Positions 26,374 to 38,984 of a stretch of 64,000 nt of DNA are shown in pieces. The translations under genes were made by a program, and so were the position numbers. How positions within the stretch are numbered: the stretch's first letter is position 1; each line of letters begins with the position of its first letter. The notes below the pieces were generated by a model that saw only the letters and a list, made by a program, of their open reading frames with translations, was not told the DNA's origin and ran no database searches. This DNA is from Candidatus Thiodiazotropha sp. (ex Codakia rugifera) (GTDB lineage: Bacteria > Pseudomonadota > Gammaproteobacteria > Chromatiales > Chromatiaceae): the NCBI GenBank assembly GCA_025656675.1, contig JAHXHN010000004.1, positions 62,001 to 126,000 of the forward strand. Direction: 5' to 3'.

Positions 26374-27306
26374 ATGAAACGGCTCTTGGAAAGTAACAGG
26401 CTGATATTACTGGAAGCTGCAATCGTTGAGCAATTACGGCGCTCTTCCGATATTCATCTTCACAAGCGCCTGGTAAATGCACCGCTTATCTATGAAAAAG
26501 CCGGTTTTCAGGCGCTTGTAAAGCTCTATCAAGACTACATTGATTGTGCAGTGGAAGCTGCAGTGCCCTTTCTTATGTGCACACCGACATGGCGTGCAAA
26601 TCGCGCCAGGGTTTCTGAGTCAGGTATCAATCCATCTATCAATCGTGATGCAGCTCAATTCATGAGACGACTTCGCAACACACCTCGGAACAGGCATGCG
26701 ACAATTAAAATTGGAGGCATGATCGGTTGTAAAAATGACTGCTACCAACCGAGTGAGGGACTTGCTACCGAGGAATCTGAACATTTTCATGCCTGGCAAA
26801 TAGAGCAGCTGGTCCAAGGAGATGTCGACTTTTTAATTGCTGTAACACTGCCAAATGTTGAAGAAGCCATTGGTATTGCCAAAGCGATGGCGCAAACCGA
26901 CATACCATATATTATCAGTTTTGTTATTAATCGATCGGGCGACGTTCTCGATGGCACCCACCTCAATGATGCTATAGGCCGAATTGATTCGGTAACCAGG
27001 CAGAATCCCGTCGGCTATATGGTTAACTGCTCTTATCCAACTTTTTTGTCTCCTGAGCAACAATCCGACTCACTCTTTTCAAGATTAATCGGATTTCAAG
27101 CCAATGCTTCTTCACTGGATCACTGCAATCTTGATGATGCGGATCAGTTACAAGCCGAACACATCTCAGTTTGGGGCCAGGCGATGCTGACACTAAACAG
27201 GGACTATGGCATTAAAATCCTGGGTGGTTGTTGTGGTACGCGTGTTGAACATCTGCGCTACATTGCCGATATGATACATCCCAGTTCATCATCAGGTACG
27301 ATCTGA
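26374..27306 (+). CDS. homocysteine S-methyltransferase family protein
   Basis: 310 residues of the Hcy-binding domain family. The zinc site is complete: a Cys in MVNCSYPTFL and the C-terminal LGGCCGTRVEHL. This domain transfers a methyl group from S-methylmethionine, betaine or a similar donor to homocysteine to make methionine. There is no B12 or folate domain, so it is the short, MmuM/BHMT-like type. The N-terminal part (KRLLESNRLILLEAAIVEQLRR) lacks the usual DGG-type opening, so the catalytic class is somewhat divergent. In a methylated-sulfur user, an S-methyl donor is plausible; that is inference. Confidence 0.85.
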   Translation: MKRLLESNRLILLEAAIVEQLRRSSDIHLHKRLVNAPLIYEKAGFQALVKLYQDYIDCAVEAAVPFLMCTPTWRANRARVSESGINPSINRDAAQFMRRLRNTPRNRHATIKIGGMIGCKNDCYQPSEGLATEESEHFHAWQIEQLVQGDVDFLIAVTLPNVEEAIGIAKAMAQTDIPYIISFVINRSGDVLDGTHLNDAIGRIDSVTRQNPVGYMVNCSYPTFLSPEQQSDSLFSRLIGFQANASSLDHCNLDDADQLQAEHISVWGQAMLTLNRDYGIKILGGCCGTRVEHLRYIADMIHPSSSSGTI

Positions 27307-27587
27307 TCAAAATGGAAAATATACCTTTTTTATAAGATAGGCATTACCTCATCACTCAATAAACTATATAAACATATGTTTTTAATGTGATATTTTGTAA
27401 ACATGCCTGATTCATCATTAAACAGTCCATGGAACAAACTGATGTCCAATTTGCCTGGATTGATAAAAATACCTCCATTAATCACCATAAGCATCGTAAA
27501 AACGAGCCCGAAGTGCAATTTGCGGAAACGGAATCGCTTGCCATACGCTCAAATATACTGATAATGGCGCACTTCCACGTCGGGCCC

Positions 27588-27598
27588 TGTGCTATAAT
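27588..27598 (+). promoter_or_regulatory. extended -10 promoter of infA
   Basis: TG-C-TATAAT (extended -10, TATAAT at 27593-27598) lies about 35 bases before the infA ATG. The -35 region is weak, as is common for extended -10 promoters. The rest of the 27307-27587 gap shows no gene. Confidence 0.55.
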
Positions 27599-27631
27599 CT
27601 GCCCGGTTTTTTTATTTGATTGAGCAATAGT

Positions 27632-27850
27632 ATGGCGAAAGAAGACTTTATTGAGATGGAAGGTACGGTGGTTGAAACACTGCCCAATACCATGTTCCGG
27701 GTTGAACTGGAAAATGGTCATGTGGTAACAGCCCACATCTCTGGCAAGATGCGCAAGCACTACATCCGAATCCTCACCGGGGATAAGGTCACAGTGCAGT
27801 TGACTCCCTATGACCTGAGTAAGGGACGTATCACCTATCGTGCCCGCTAA
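27632..27850 (+). CDS. infA: translation initiation factor IF-1
   Basis: 72 residues, the normal length, a single S1-like OB fold: [15 protein letters not shown], then [20 protein letters not shown] and [15 protein letters not shown]-1 blocks the ribosomal A site during initiation. The ATG at 27632 is the family start; a TTG 12 bases earlier is not used. It is convergent with clpA, separated by 6 bp, as in many gammaproteobacteria. Confidence 0.98.
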   Translation: MAKEDFIEMEGTVVETLPNTMFRVELENGHVVTAHISGKMRKHYIRILTGDKVTVQLTPYDLSKGRITYRAR

Positions 27851-27856
27851 TTGAGA

Positions 27857-30130
27857 TCAGCTATCATCCAATGTTGTATCGGTAACCGGCTCCCCGATAA
27901 TATCAAACTGCAGCTTGTCCTCTGAAACATCGACCTTGACTACTCCACCAGCGGACAGCTTGCCAAACAGCAACTCTTCCGCCAGGGGTTTCTTGATTTC
28001 GTCCTGAATCAGGCGTGCCATCGGGCGAGCTCCCATTTTCGGATCGTAGCCGTGCTCCGCCAGCCATACCCTGGCTTCAGGCTCAACCACCAGGCTGACA
28101 TGTTTCTCCTGCAGTTGTCCCTCAAGCTCAAAGACAAACTTGTCCACCACCTTGGCGATATGCTCCGGTGAGAGGCCAGAAAACTGGATGATCGCATCCA
28201 GTCGGTTCCTGAATTCAGGTGTGAACATTTTTTTGATGGCTTCCATACCGTCACTGCTGTGATCCTGTTTTGTAAAGCCGATTGATGAGCGGCTCATCTC
28301 CTGCGCACCGGCATTGGTGGTCATAACGATCACTACATTACGGAAATCCGCCTTGCGGCCATTGTTATCAGTCAATGTGCCGTGATCCATCACTTGCAAC
28401 AGCAGATTGAAAACATCCGGGTGGGCTTTCTCAATCTCATCGAGTAGCAGCACACAATGAGGATGCTTGGCAATCTCCTCGGTCAACAGTCCACCTTGAT
28501 CAAAACCAACATAGCCTGGGGGTGCTCCAATAAGTCTCGAAACAGTGTGGCGTTCCATATATTCCGACATATCGAAACGGATCAGCTCCATACTCATAAT
28601 CCTGGAAAGTTGTCTGCTGATTTCAGTTTTACCAACACCGGTCGGGCCGGTAAACAGAAATGAGCCAACCGGTCGACCTTCATTGACCAGACCGGATCGG
28701 TTCATGCGGATAGCAGCCGTCAATGCTTCTATGGCAGTGTCCTGCCCAAAGACTACCAGCTTGAGATCCCGTGTCAGGTTACGCAATGACTCGGTATCGG
28801 AGGTAGAAACCTTCTTTGGCGGAATCCGAGCAATCTTAGCCACGATGGCTTCGACTTCATCTACACCAATAATCTTTTTCCGTTCTTCCTCGGGTTGAAG
28901 CTGCACATTCGCACCTGCCTCATCGATGACGTCAATCGCCTTATCGGGCAGGTGGCGATCATTGATGTATTTATCTGAAAGCTCTGCAGCACTGGTCAAG
29001 GCATCCTGGGTATACTCTATATTGTGGTGTTCCTCAAAACGGGACTTTAAGCCTTTCAGGATCTCCACTGTCTCCGCTACAGTCGGTTCTTCAACATCGA
29101 TTTTCTGGAAACGTCGGGCCAGGGCACGATCTTTTTCAAAGATGCCCCTAAACTCCTGATAGGTGGTGGAGCCAATACAACGAAGCTCGCCGGAAGCGAG
29201 TACTGGCTTAATCAGGTTTGATGCATCCATTACTCCGCCTGAGGCTGCACCGGCACCAATAATGGTGTGAATTTCATCGATAAAAAGCACCACATCCTTT
29301 TCACGTTTCAGCTCTGCAAGAACCGCCTTGAGGCGTTTCTCGAAATCACCACGATATTTTGTACCGGCAACCAAAGTCCCCAGATCAAGCGCATAGATGG
29401 TCGCATTTGCAAGAATATCCGGTACCTCGCTATCAACAATCTTCTTAGCCAGACCCTCTGCAATGGCAGTCTTACCAACACCCGCTTCACCTACCAACAG
29501 CGGGTTGTTTTTCCGCCTGCGGCAAAGGATCTGGATGGTTCGTTCAATCTCCAGTTGACGTCCAATCAGTGGGTCAATCTTTCCCTGCTCGGCCAATTGA
29601 TTGAGATTGCTGGCATAGCTTTCCAGGGGGCTGGTCTGACCTTCAGACTTCACTTCATTGGAGAATTCCACCGGCGTTTCTTCTTGATTGGAACCATCGA
29701 CTTTCGAGATGCCATGAGAAAGATAATTGACCACATCAAGACGATTGATCTTCTGATCATTGAGAAAATAAACCGCCTGAGAATCCTGCTCATTGAAAAT
29801 AGCCACTAGCACATTGGCACCGGTAACTTCATTTTTCCCAGAAGATTGGACGTGAAACACGGCACGCTGCAAAACACGTTGAAAACCTAATGTAGGCTGA
29901 ATTTCTCTTTCATCTCCATCTGGAATCAGTGGTGTGGTCTCTTCAACAAAACTCTGAACGCTTTTACGCATACGTTCGATATCAGCCCCACATGCGCGCA
30001 AAACGGCTACTGCCGTTGGATTATCCAATAACGCAAGCAGCAGATGATCCACTGTCATGAATTCATGGTGTCTCTCTTTGGCATTCTTAAATGCCTGATT
30101 GAGGGTAAATTCCAACTCTTTGTTCAACAT
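27857..30130 (-). CDS. clpA: ATP-dependent Clp protease ATP-binding subunit ClpA
   Basis: 757 residues, family length. N-terminal Clp repeat domain (residues 1-140, [21 protein letters not shown] type), first AAA+ module with Walker [14 protein letters not shown] and Walker [10 protein letters not shown], second AAA+ module with [15 protein letters not shown] and [15 protein letters not shown], and the ClpP-docking IGFTKQ-type loop near residue 620. There is no ClpB middle coiled coil. It unfolds substrates for ClpP, aided by ClpS, whose gene lies 24 bp upstream on the same strand. Confidence 0.97.
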   Translation of the reverse strand: MLNKELEFTLNQAFKNAKERHHEFMTVDHLLLALLDNPTAVAVLRACGADIERMRKSVQSFVEETTPLIPDGDEREIQPTLGFQRVLQRAVFHVQSSGKNEVTGANVLVAIFNEQDSQAVYFLNDQKINRLDVVNYLSHGISKVDGSNQEETPVEFSNEVKSEGQTSPLESYASNLNQLAEQGKIDPLIGRQLEIERTIQILCRRRKNNPLLVGEAGVGKTAIAEGLAKKIVDSEVPDILANATIYALDLGTLVAGTKYRGDFEKRLKAVLAELKREKDVVLFIDEIHTIIGAGAASGGVMDASNLIKPVLASGELRCIGSTTYQEFRGIFEKDRALARRFQKIDVEEPTVAETVEILKGLKSRFEEHHNIEYTQDALTSAAELSDKYINDRHLPDKAIDVIDEAGANVQLQPEEERKKIIGVDEVEAIVAKIARIPPKKVSTSDTESLRNLTRDLKLVVFGQDTAIEALTAAIRMNRSGLVNEGRPVGSFLFTGPTGVGKTEISRQLSRIMSMELIRFDMSEYMERHTVSRLIGAPPGYVGFDQGGLLTEEIAKHPHCVLLLDEIEKAHPDVFNLLLQVMDHGTLTDNNGRKADFRNVVIVMTTNAGAQEMSRSSIGFTKQDHSSDGMEAIKKMFTPEFRNRLDAIIQFSGLSPEHIAKVVDKFVFELEGQLQEKHVSLVVEPEARVWLAEHGYDPKMGARPMARLIQDEIKKPLAEELLFGKLSAGGVVKVDVSEDKLQFDIIGEPVTDTTLDDS

Positions 30131-30154
30131 CTCAGAAACTCCATAAAGCGCCGC

Positions 30155-30475
30155 CTATGTTTCCTCCATGGTGCACATCAGCGGATGCTGGTTGCTACGA
30201 GAATAATCATTTACTTGTGACACCTTCGTTTCCGCCACATCTTTGGTAAACACACCACATACGCCAACCCCACGGGTATGTACATGAAGCATCACCCGGG
30301 TCGCCCTCTCTCTGTCCATATTGAAGAAGGTTTCCAACACCTGAACAACAAACTCCATGGGTGTGTAATCATCATTCAGGATAATAACCTTAAACAATGG
30401 GGGCTTTTTTAATTTAGGTGCCGCCTCCTCTAATGCTAGACCGTCTTCGTGTGATGTTTGTTCTCGATTACTCAT
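30155..30475 (-). CDS. clpS: ATP-dependent Clp protease adaptor ClpS
   Basis: 106 residues: a disordered N-terminus then the ClpS core ([20 protein letters not shown], then [23 protein letters not shown]). The acidic pocket that binds N-degrons (NDDYTPME) is intact. It delivers N-end-rule substrates to ClpA, encoded next on the same strand. Confidence 0.97.
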   Translation of the reverse strand: MSNREQTSHEDGLALEEAAPKLKKPPLFKVIILNDDYTPMEFVVQVLETFFNMDRERATRVMLHVHTRGVGVCGVFTKDVAETKVSQVNDYSRSNQHPLMCTMEET

Positions 30476-31276
30476 AATTGCAGATTCTAGCAGGCCTATT
30501 CAGCCTGAAAAGCGGAATTATATTCGGGATATATTTTTAAACTTGAAGTGTTGATGAATTCATAATAAGGGGCGCCGCATTGTACAGATTTGTGCAGTAA
30601 GATTCGAACAAATTACCGCCAGCAGTGAAATTTTTTTGAATTATAGTGACGTCCCAATTTGATTCACTCAGCGTCACTGCATCGCATCAGCAAATATAAA
30701 TATTTCAGCTTGTCATCGACATGGCATCTGAATCACTCGTATAAAACCGCTTGTAAGTCAGAGGCCCCCACATCATTTCAACGATAGACCTACATAAATC
30801 AGGTCTATAGAGACTAGGGATTATGAGTATGAAACCGTTTAAAAAGTTAGGGAAATTACTAATAAAAACACTAAAACCCTGTTAAAAATTAGATATTTGT
30901 TGACCGATGACGATAGCACACTATACTTCTTTCTTAAGTGTTGATAATGGTTCCCATTTTAGAAGGCCAGGTACACTTAAATTCGGGCAGTTATGTTGAC
31001 GCCCAACCTAATTATCCAATGGCTGGTACTTGGGCAGGTGGACAGAGTAGTTTTGCGCCTCTCTGCAGAATAACAAGTAGCTAGTCACTGTTGAGGTTTA
31101 TTGAAGATAAGGTGAGCGTTAGCCGAGATATCTCCCGTATACTAAACAGACAACATAATGCTGTTTTTTATCCCGGTTTCATCAAAGCCAACTACATCTT
31201 TCTGCATAAATCCCAATTTGTGACGCTACAACCACTCCACCCTCCCGGGTTATCGTAATAGTGAGGAGTAATAGCT
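30476..31276. other. long intergenic region between clpS and the cold-shock gene
   Basis: 800 bp between divergent genes. Seen: an 8-bp inverted repeat ATAGACCT/AGGTCTAT (30784-30791 and 30801-30808) and A+T-rich DNA. Part of it may be the long 5' untranslated leader typical of cold-shock genes. No supported gene or RNA. Confidence 0.4.
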
Positions 31277-31492
31277 ATGGCGACTGGAGTCGTAAAGTGG
31301 TTTAACAACGCCAAGGGCTACGGTTTTGTAACCCCGGAAGATGGAGAACAGGACGTATTTGTTCATTTTTCATCGATTGAGATGGATGGCTACAAAACGC
31401 TGAAGGAGGGTCAGAAGGTCCAATTTGAGATCAGTCAAGGACCGAAGGGGCTACATGCGACCAATATCCAACGGGTCGCGGCAAGCGAATGA
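31277..31492 (+). CDS. cspD: cold-shock domain protein (CspD-like)
   Basis: 71 residues, single cold-shock OB fold with both RNA-binding motifs: KGYGFVTP (RNP1) and VFVHFSSI (RNP2). It acts as a single-strand nucleic acid chaperone. Location opposite clpS/clpA is the usual one for cspD-type genes. A GTGAGGAGT ribosome site precedes the ATG and a strong terminator follows. Confidence 0.92.
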   Translation: MATGVVKWFNNAKGYGFVTPEDGEQDVFVHFSSIEMDGYKTLKEGQKVQFEISQGPKGLHATNIQRVAASE

Positions 31493-31530
31493 GCCTGATG
31501 AATTGTTGATTTAAAGATCAACGCTTCTGA

Positions 31531-31565
31531 AAAGCCGGCACGGCGATCCCGTTCCGGCTTTTTTC
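31531..31565 (+). terminator. intrinsic terminator of the cold-shock gene
   Basis: AAAGCCGG / CCGGCTTT outer stem with an inner ACGG/CCGT extension and a run of T after it (31559-31564). Confidence 0.8.
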
Positions 31566-31672
31566 ATGCCTGTCATTTCCCCGGGGTTTGTTAACACTGA
31601 TTTGCAGGTTTCAGTTTCGCGGCTGCACGACTATCATACCGCCCCAGGTAAAGTGACACTGGACTCTCTTGC

Positions 31673-32254
31673 ATGCTGATTCTATTCAATAAACCGTATG
31701 GGGTTCTCACCCAGTTTACCGATCCTGAGGGTCGTCTCACCCTCGCCGACTTTATCACCATCAGGCATGTCTATGCCGCAGGCCGACTCGACCGAGACAG
31801 TGAAGGGCTGCTCTTACTCACCGATGATGGCAAGCTGCAGCATCGCCTTACGGATCCCAAGTTAAAGAGCTGGAAGACCTATTGGGTACAGGTGGAGGGG
31901 GTGCCTGACAATGCAGCTATTAGTAAACTTCAACAAGGTGTCATATTGAAGGATGGACCCACTTTGCCGGCAAGGGTAAAGCTGATTGGCGATCCGGACC
32001 TTTGGCCGCGTGATCCACCCATTCGTTACCGGGCGACCCTACCCACTACCTGGCTCGAGATTCAGCTTCGGGAAGGACGCAATCGCCAGGTCCGCCGCAT
32101 GACAGCATCTGTCGGTTATCCCACACTGAGGCTGATTCGCATGGGGATCGATCGATGGCACTTGAACGATCTGCGGCCAGGTGAATGGAAAATGGTTGAT
32201 ACAAAATCCACAACTGGCAGGAAAAGCGATAAAAGGTACCACCATGCAGGATAG
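31673..32254 (+). CDS. rluE: 23S rRNA pseudouridine synthase RluE-like
   Basis: 193 residues of the RsuA/RluB/E/F family without an S4 domain: [10 protein letters not shown], catalytic Asp40 in [16 protein letters not shown], and [21 protein letters not shown]. The lack of S4 and the length fit RluE (pseudouridine 2457 in 23S rRNA in E. coli numbering). Its 3' end overlaps mnmA by 11 bp, so two RNA-modifying enzymes are co-expressed. Confidence 0.9.
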   Translation: MLILFNKPYGVLTQFTDPEGRLTLADFITIRHVYAAGRLDRDSEGLLLLTDDGKLQHRLTDPKLKSWKTYWVQVEGVPDNAAISKLQQGVILKDGPTLPARVKLIGDPDLWPRDPPIRYRATLPTTWLEIQLREGRNRQVRRMTASVGYPTLRLIRMGIDRWHLNDLRPGEWKMVDTKSTTGRKSDKRYHHAG

Positions 32255-33353
32255 AGGCCGCGTCATAGTCGGTCTCTCAGGCGGTGTAGATTCATCCGTC
32301 GCTGCCCTGTTGCTACAGCAGCAGGGATACCAGGTTGAAGGATTGTTCATGAAAAACTGGGAGGAAGATGATACCGGCGACTACTGTACGGCGGCAGCAG
32401 ATCTTGCTGACGCCCAGGCGGTAGCTGACTGTATGAAAATACCGTTACACACGGTAAATTTCTCGTCGGAATATTGGGACAGGGTATTTGCCTATTTCCT
32501 CGAAGAATACGGTGCCGGGAGAACCCCCAACCCGGATGTGCTATGCAACCGAGAAATAAAATTCAAGGCCTTCCTCGAACATGCCATTGATCAACTGGGC
32601 GCCTCATCGATTGCCACGGGGCACTATGCTTCTGTAAACCGTGGCAGCAAGGGATTTCAGTTATTGCAGGCAGTTGATGCAGGCAAGGATCAAACCTATT
32701 TTCTCTACATGCTGGGTCAGAAGCCTCTGAGTCACAGCTTATTTCCTCTCGGGCAGTTACAAAAACAGCAGGTCAGGGATATTGCCGAAAAGGCCGGCTT
32801 TCCCAATCACAAGAAAAAGGACAGCACGGGTATCTGTTTCATTGGCGAGCGTAAATTTCGTGATTTTCTACAGCGCTTTCTGCCCGCATCACCAGGAATG
32901 ATCGAAGATCTGCAGGGTAAAACAATCGGCCATCATCAGGGATTGATGTACTACACCCTGGGGCAACGCCAGGGACTGGGGATAGGAGGACTTCGAAATG
33001 CGAGTGAAGCCCCCTGGTTCGTCGGTGCCAAGGATTTAAAGCGCAATGTCCTAATTGCAGTCCAGGGCCATGATCACCCCATACTGATGTGTAGAAAATT
33101 GATTGCCCGCCAACTGCATTGGGTCGCCGGCTCTCCTCCGACCATACCACTGAGCTGTCAGGCGAGAATTCGGCACCGTCAATCACTGCAGCCGTGTCAG
33201 ATTTCTGCTCACGAAAATGATCGATACCATATAGCCTTCGATCAGTCACAGCGGGCAGCGACGCCGGGGCAGTCCATTGTGTTCTATCACAACAAGGTAT
33301 GCCTTGGTGGGGGTATCATTGAAGAAGCTGACACCAACACCCATATCGACTAG
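32244..33353 (+). CDS. mnmA: tRNA-specific 2-thiouridylase MnmA
   Basis: 369 residues from the ATG at 32244; the frame extends upstream inside rluE but without family sequence. PP-loop [11 protein letters not shown] (residues 10-20), catalytic Cys101 ([10 protein letters not shown]) and Cys198 ([12 protein letters not shown]) are present, and the C-terminal beta-barrels are complete. It makes s2U34 in Lys, Glu and Gln tRNAs. hflD follows after 50 bp, the standard gammaproteobacterial order. Confidence 0.97.
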   Translation: MQDRGRVIVGLSGGVDSSVAALLLQQQGYQVEGLFMKNWEEDDTGDYCTAAADLADAQAVADCMKIPLHTVNFSSEYWDRVFAYFLEEYGAGRTPNPDVLCNREIKFKAFLEHAIDQLGASSIATGHYASVNRGSKGFQLLQAVDAGKDQTYFLYMLGQKPLSHSLFPLGQLQKQQVRDIAEKAGFPNHKKKDSTGICFIGERKFRDFLQRFLPASPGMIEDLQGKTIGHHQGLMYYTLGQRQGLGIGGLRNASEAPWFVGAKDLKRNVLIAVQGHDHPILMCRKLIARQLHWVAGSPPTIPLSCQARIRHRQSLQPCQISAHENDRYHIAFDQSQRAATPGQSIVFYHNKVCLGGGIIEEADTNTHID

Positions 33354-33403
33354 GATTCAATTCTCCTGAAATTAATGCTTCAGGTGATGCGCATAGGAAT
33401 AGT

Positions 33404-34024
33404 ATGAAATACCAAGACAGTGATCGTGCAATTGCCCTTTCCGGCATCTACCAGGCTGCAAGCCTGGTACAGCAAGTCGCACGCAAAGGATTAGCCAGTA
33501 CGGATAGTATTGCGGCAAACATCCATAGCTTATTCCAGATTGATGCCGGTAGTGTTACTGATGTCTATGGGGGTTTAGACAGCATCGCTCCCGGGTTGCG
33601 CCTGGCCTACCGGCAACTGAATGGTGATGAAGCGAGAGACAATGAGTTGACCCGCTACCTGCTTGGTCTGGTTCAACTGGAACGTAAGCTCAGTCATCAT
33701 CAGGATCGACTCGAAAAAATTAAGATCGGTATTACCAGCACGGCGAATAGATTGTCACATTTTCCCGCTACCCACAGTAACATCCTTGGAGCACTGGCTG
33801 ATATCTATGCGGAGAATATCAGCAATCTCACACCAAGGATCATGGTGAGTGGAGAGCCCATGTATTTGCAAAACAGCGACAATGTAAACAAAATCCGTGC
33901 ACTGCTGCTATCCGGGGTCAGGGCCGCCACCTTGTGGCGCCAGACAGGTGGCCGTAGACGTCAGCTACTGCTTGTCCGCAAGCGCTATACTGATGCATGT
34001 AAGGAGCTAATAAATAAACTCTAG
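33404..34024 (+). CDS. hflD: high-frequency lysogenisation protein HflD
   Basis: 206 residues, all-helical HflD family (ALSGIYQAASLVQQVARKG at the N-terminus, IKLRAL-type C-terminal region with VRAATLWRQTGGRRRQLL). It is a peripheral membrane protein; in E. coli it antagonises lambda CII. The gene order mnmA-hflD-purB is common; here a lipoprotein gene and acnA are inserted before purB. Confidence 0.92.
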   Translation: MKYQDSDRAIALSGIYQAASLVQQVARKGLASTDSIAANIHSLFQIDAGSVTDVYGGLDSIAPGLRLAYRQLNGDEARDNELTRYLLGLVQLERKLSHHQDRLEKIKIGITSTANRLSHFPATHSNILGALADIYAENISNLTPRIMVSGEPMYLQNSDNVNKIRALLLSGVRAATLWRQTGGRRRQLLLVRKRYTDACKELINKL

Positions 34025-34202
34025 CCATACAATAAATACAGTTGGAACCACTTTCTAGATAGCCTCACTTATCATCTAACCAGTATTGTGAAAAAAGGTT
34101 AACTTCACCAGCCAACTGACAGATAACTGGTGGCATTTCAATGTATAAAGGAGCTGCAGCAACCCATGCTGCAGTAAATCATATCAATGAGAGGATCCGA
34201 CT

Positions 34203-34679
34203 ATGAACAAGACTACACTAACCATTGCATTGAGTGGCCTGATTGCCCTCACCGCTTGCAGTCAATCTAACGATACTGAGAACACTACAACTGCACCGGA
34301 ACAGAGTACATCATCAACCAGCATGACGGAAAAGGTGTCTGAAGCAGGAAAAGAGACCTGGGAAAAAACCAAAGAAGTTAGCAGCAATGCAGCGAATACG
34401 GTTGCTGACAAAAGTAAAGAGGTCTACCAGGATGCCAAACAGATGACCGGCGATACTGCCAGTGCTATTGCAGACAAGAGCAAAGAGATCTATCAAGACA
34501 CCAAAGAAACGGCAACAGAAATGGGCACTGCAGTGAAAGAAGGTGCTAAAGAAATGGCATCAGCAGTTGGTGAAACGACTGGTGAGGTTTATGATGCAGC
34601 AAAAACAAAGACTGGCGAAATGATAGACGCCACTCAGGAAAAAGGGGCGGAAGCAATGGATAACATGAAAAATGAATAG
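34203..34679 (+). CDS. lipoprotein with LEA-like 11-mer helical repeats
   Basis: 158 residues. A lipoprotein signal with lipobox LTAC (Cys at residue 19) is followed by a Ser/Thr-rich linker and then imperfect repeats of the kind AxxKSKEVYQDAKQ / ADKSKEIYQDTKE / EVYDAAKTKTGE, rich in Lys, Glu, Ala and Thr with almost no hydrophobics. This matches late-embryogenesis-abundant group 3-like amphipathic helices, which fold on drying or membrane contact. Probably anchored in the outer membrane or the periplasmic face. A GAGAGGA ribosome site precedes the ATG. A stress-protective role is inferred from composition. Confidence 0.75.
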   Translation: MNKTTLTIALSGLIALTACSQSNDTENTTTAPEQSTSSTSMTEKVSEAGKETWEKTKEVSSNAANTVADKSKEVYQDAKQMTGDTASAIADKSKEIYQDTKETATEMGTAVKEGAKEMASAVGETTGEVYDAAKTKTGEMIDATQEKGAEAMDNMKNE

Positions 34680-34713
34680 TAACCTACTGATTTATATACC
34701 ATAGGAGAGCCTA

Positions 34714-37374
34714 ATGAGTAGCAGCTTTGGTGCGAAAAGTGAACTGACGGTCAATGGAACCACCTACCAGATCTTTCGCTTGGATGCCTTGGAGAATACA
34801 AATCGTCTGCCCTTTTCAATCCGCATCCTGTTGGAAAACCTTCTCAGACATGAGGATAACCTTACCGTAACCGCCGATGACGTACGGGCAGTTGCCAACT
34901 GGGACCCTCAGGCTGAGCCGAGCAAGGAGATTCAATATCGCCCAGCTCGCGTACTCATGCAGGACTTTACCGGTGTACCTGCGGTGGTCGATCTTGCCGC
35001 TATGCGTGATGCCATGGTGGCCCTGGGTGGTGATGCATCGGAAATCAATCCGTTACAAGCCGCTGAGCTGGTCATCGATCACTCTGTGCAAGTCGACCAC
35101 TATGGCGATGCAAATGCATTCGAGCTGAATGCTGAAATGGAATTTCAGCGTAATAAGGAACGTTACCAGTTTCTGAAATGGGGCCAGGGTGGATTCTCCA
35201 GTCTCAAGGTCGTGCCGCCCGACACCGGTATTGTGCATCAGGTCAATGTGGAGTACCTGGCGCGCGTCATCTACGCCGAAGAACGAAATGGAAAACTTCA
35301 GGCTTTTCCCGATACGCTGGTCGGCACTGACTCACACACCACCATGGTCAATGGTATCGGTGTGCTTGGATGGGGTGTAGGGGGTATCGAAGCCGAGGCT
35401 TCCATGCTGGGGCAACCTGTCTCAATGCTCATTCCCAAGGTCGTCGGCGTTAAGCTGACCGGTGAGCTTCCCGAAGGCTGTCTCGCAACAGACCTGGTCT
35501 TAACCATCGTGCAGCAACTGCGAGAACACGGAGTTGTGGGTAAGTTTGTTGAGTTTTATGGCCCTGCGATTGCCTCAATGCCGATGGGAGATCGTTCCAC
35601 CATTGCCAATATGGCACCGGAATATGGTGCAACCTGCGGACTATTCCCAATCGATCAGGAGACCCTCGACTATCTGCATTTGACCAATCGCAGTGAAGAT
35701 CAGATTGCGTTGGTGGAGGCCTATGCCAAAGCTCAGGGCATCTTCCACACAGCAGACACACCCGAAGCCGATTACAGCGAAACCCTCGAGATCAATCTGT
35801 CTACCATCGAACCGAGTCTTGCCGGTCCTAAACGCCCCCAGGACAGGGTCCCCCTCAAAAGCGCAAAATCGAATTTCATTGAGGCAGTCAAGGTCTTCAA
35901 TGGTGGAGAAAGCCAGACAGTCGCCACCAATATTGATGGCGCATCGGCTGAAATCACTGATGGTGCAGTGGTTATCGCTGCAATCACCTCCTGTACCAAT
36001 ACCTCGAATCCTGCCGTCATGCTGGGTGCAGGACTATTGGCCAAGAAGGCCGTAGATCTGGGCCTTACCGTCAAACCTTGGGTAAAGACATCACTCGGCC
36101 CGGGATCACGGGTAGTGATGCAATATCTGGAGCAGGCGGGTCTGGAAAAACCCCTGGAAACATTGGGATTCGATCTGGTTGGCTACGGCTGCACCACATG
36201 TATTGGTAACTCAGGCCCACTGCCGCCCGAAGTTTCCAAGGCGATCAGTGATGGTGACCTGACCGTGACTTCAGTACTGTCCGGCAATCGGAATTTTGAA
36301 GGGCGTGTTCATTCAGAAGTCCGCATGAACTACCTGGCCTCGCCCCCACTGGTGGTCGCCTACGCAATCGCCGGTACGATGAACATCGATCTTTATAGTG
36401 AGCCGCTCGGCACCAGCACAGACGGCAAACCGGTCTTTCTCAAGGATATCTGGCCATCCAGTAAAGAGATCGTCGACAGTGTTGCTGCCAACCTGACTCG
36501 TGAAGCCTTCTACTGCAGCTACTCCAGTCTGTTTGATGGCGATGAGCGTTGGCAATCCCTGGACGCTCCGACTGGTGAGCAATTTGAGTGGGATGCAGAT
36601 TCAACCTATATCCGACATCCACCCTACTTCGAAGATATGACCCTGGAACCCAATCCGGTTTCAGACATTTCAGGAGCCCGCTGTCTTGCCTGGCTAGGTG
36701 ATTCAGTAACCACTGACCATATCTCGCCGGCAGGTGCGATCAAGGCTGACAGCCCGGCTGGACGCTATCTGACTGAACAGGGTGTGAAACCTGAGGATTT
36801 CAACTCCTACGGTTCCCGTCGCGGAAACCACGAGGTCATGATGCGCGGAACATTCGCCAATATTCGGTTACGCAATAAGCTGCTACCGGGTAGCGAGGGC
36901 GGCGTCACACGCCATATACCGTCCGGCGATGAAATGAGCATCTATGATGCGGCGATGCGCTATCGGGAAGAGTCCGTCCCCGCTATCGTGATTGCCGGTA
37001 AAGAGTATGGATCAGGCTCTTCCCGGGACTGGGCAGCCAAGGGGCCGAATCTGCAAGGTGTAAGAGCCGTTATTGCCGAAAGTTACGAGCGTATCCATCG
37101 CACAAACCTGGTCTGCATGGGTATATTGCCACTGCAGTTCCTGCCGGGCGAGAATGCGGAATCACTCGGCCTCACCGGAGAGGAGAGCTATGAGATCCCC
37201 AATCCAGGTGATGAAACCGGTCATGAATTAGAGGTTACCGCCCGATCCGATGAGGGCGAAGAACGACAGTTCTCAGTAAAGGTTCGTATCGATACACCCA
37301 ATGAGGTCGATTATTTCAAGCACGGAGGTATTCTCCCCTATGTCCTCAGAAACATGGTAAAGGGCGACACATGA
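34714..37374 (+). CDS. acnA: aconitate hydratase A
   Basis: 886 residues, full-length AcnA/IRP1 type. [4Fe-4S] ligands occur in [17 protein letters not shown] and [12 protein letters not shown]. Substrate loops include [12 protein letters not shown] and [15 protein letters not shown], and the C-terminal swivel domain has [15 protein letters not shown]. It interconverts citrate and isocitrate in the TCA cycle. AcnA is the oxidative-stress-stable isoform in enteric bacteria. GGAGAG precedes the ATG and a strong terminator follows, so it is monocistronic. Confidence 0.98.
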   Translation: MSSSFGAKSELTVNGTTYQIFRLDALENTNRLPFSIRILLENLLRHEDNLTVTADDVRAVANWDPQAEPSKEIQYRPARVLMQDFTGVPAVVDLAAMRDAMVALGGDASEINPLQAAELVIDHSVQVDHYGDANAFELNAEMEFQRNKERYQFLKWGQGGFSSLKVVPPDTGIVHQVNVEYLARVIYAEERNGKLQAFPDTLVGTDSHTTMVNGIGVLGWGVGGIEAEASMLGQPVSMLIPKVVGVKLTGELPEGCLATDLVLTIVQQLREHGVVGKFVEFYGPAIASMPMGDRSTIANMAPEYGATCGLFPIDQETLDYLHLTNRSEDQIALVEAYAKAQGIFHTADTPEADYSETLEINLSTIEPSLAGPKRPQDRVPLKSAKSNFIEAVKVFNGGESQTVATNIDGASAEITDGAVVIAAITSCTNTSNPAVMLGAGLLAKKAVDLGLTVKPWVKTSLGPGSRVVMQYLEQAGLEKPLETLGFDLVGYGCTTCIGNSGPLPPEVSKAISDGDLTVTSVLSGNRNFEGRVHSEVRMNYLASPPLVVAYAIAGTMNIDLYSEPLGTSTDGKPVFLKDIWPSSKEIVDSVAANLTREAFYCSYSSLFDGDERWQSLDAPTGEQFEWDADSTYIRHPPYFEDMTLEPNPVSDISGARCLAWLGDSVTTDHISPAGAIKADSPAGRYLTEQGVKPEDFNSYGSRRGNHEVMMRGTFANIRLRNKLLPGSEGGVTRHIPSGDEMSIYDAAMRYREESVPAIVIAGKEYGSGSSRDWAAKGPNLQGVRAVIAESYERIHRTNLVCMGILPLQFLPGENAESLGLTGEESYEIPNPGDETGHELEVTARSDEGEERQFSVKVRIDTPNEVDYFKHGGILPYVLRNMVKGDT

Positions 37375-37408
37375 CAATATCCCAGACCACCTAAAAAGGG
37401 GAAAAAAC

Positions 37409-37446
37409 AAAAGGCCGGCCAATGAGTGATTGACCGGCCTTTTTTA
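37409..37446 (+). terminator. intrinsic terminator of acnA
   Basis: AAGGCCGGCCA / TGACCGGCCTT stem (one mismatch) flanked by A-run and six T residues, so it may work on both strands. Confidence 0.85.
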
Positions 37447-37528
37447 TATGCTCTTCCCCGGGTTGAGTGGGTAAAAACTAACACACAGAGGAAGCCCCCA
37501 TTCGTATTTGCATTTTTAACAGGTATAA

Positions 37529-38932
<1,404 letters not shown>

Positions 38933-38984
38933 CAGTTGGGCTGTAAAAACTTGTCAGTGAGTTAATTAGGCCGACCATAAACGC

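Noticed and set aside
29267-29809. 180-codon plus-strand frame
   Set aside because: Lies inside clpA on the opposite strand; clpA is certain.
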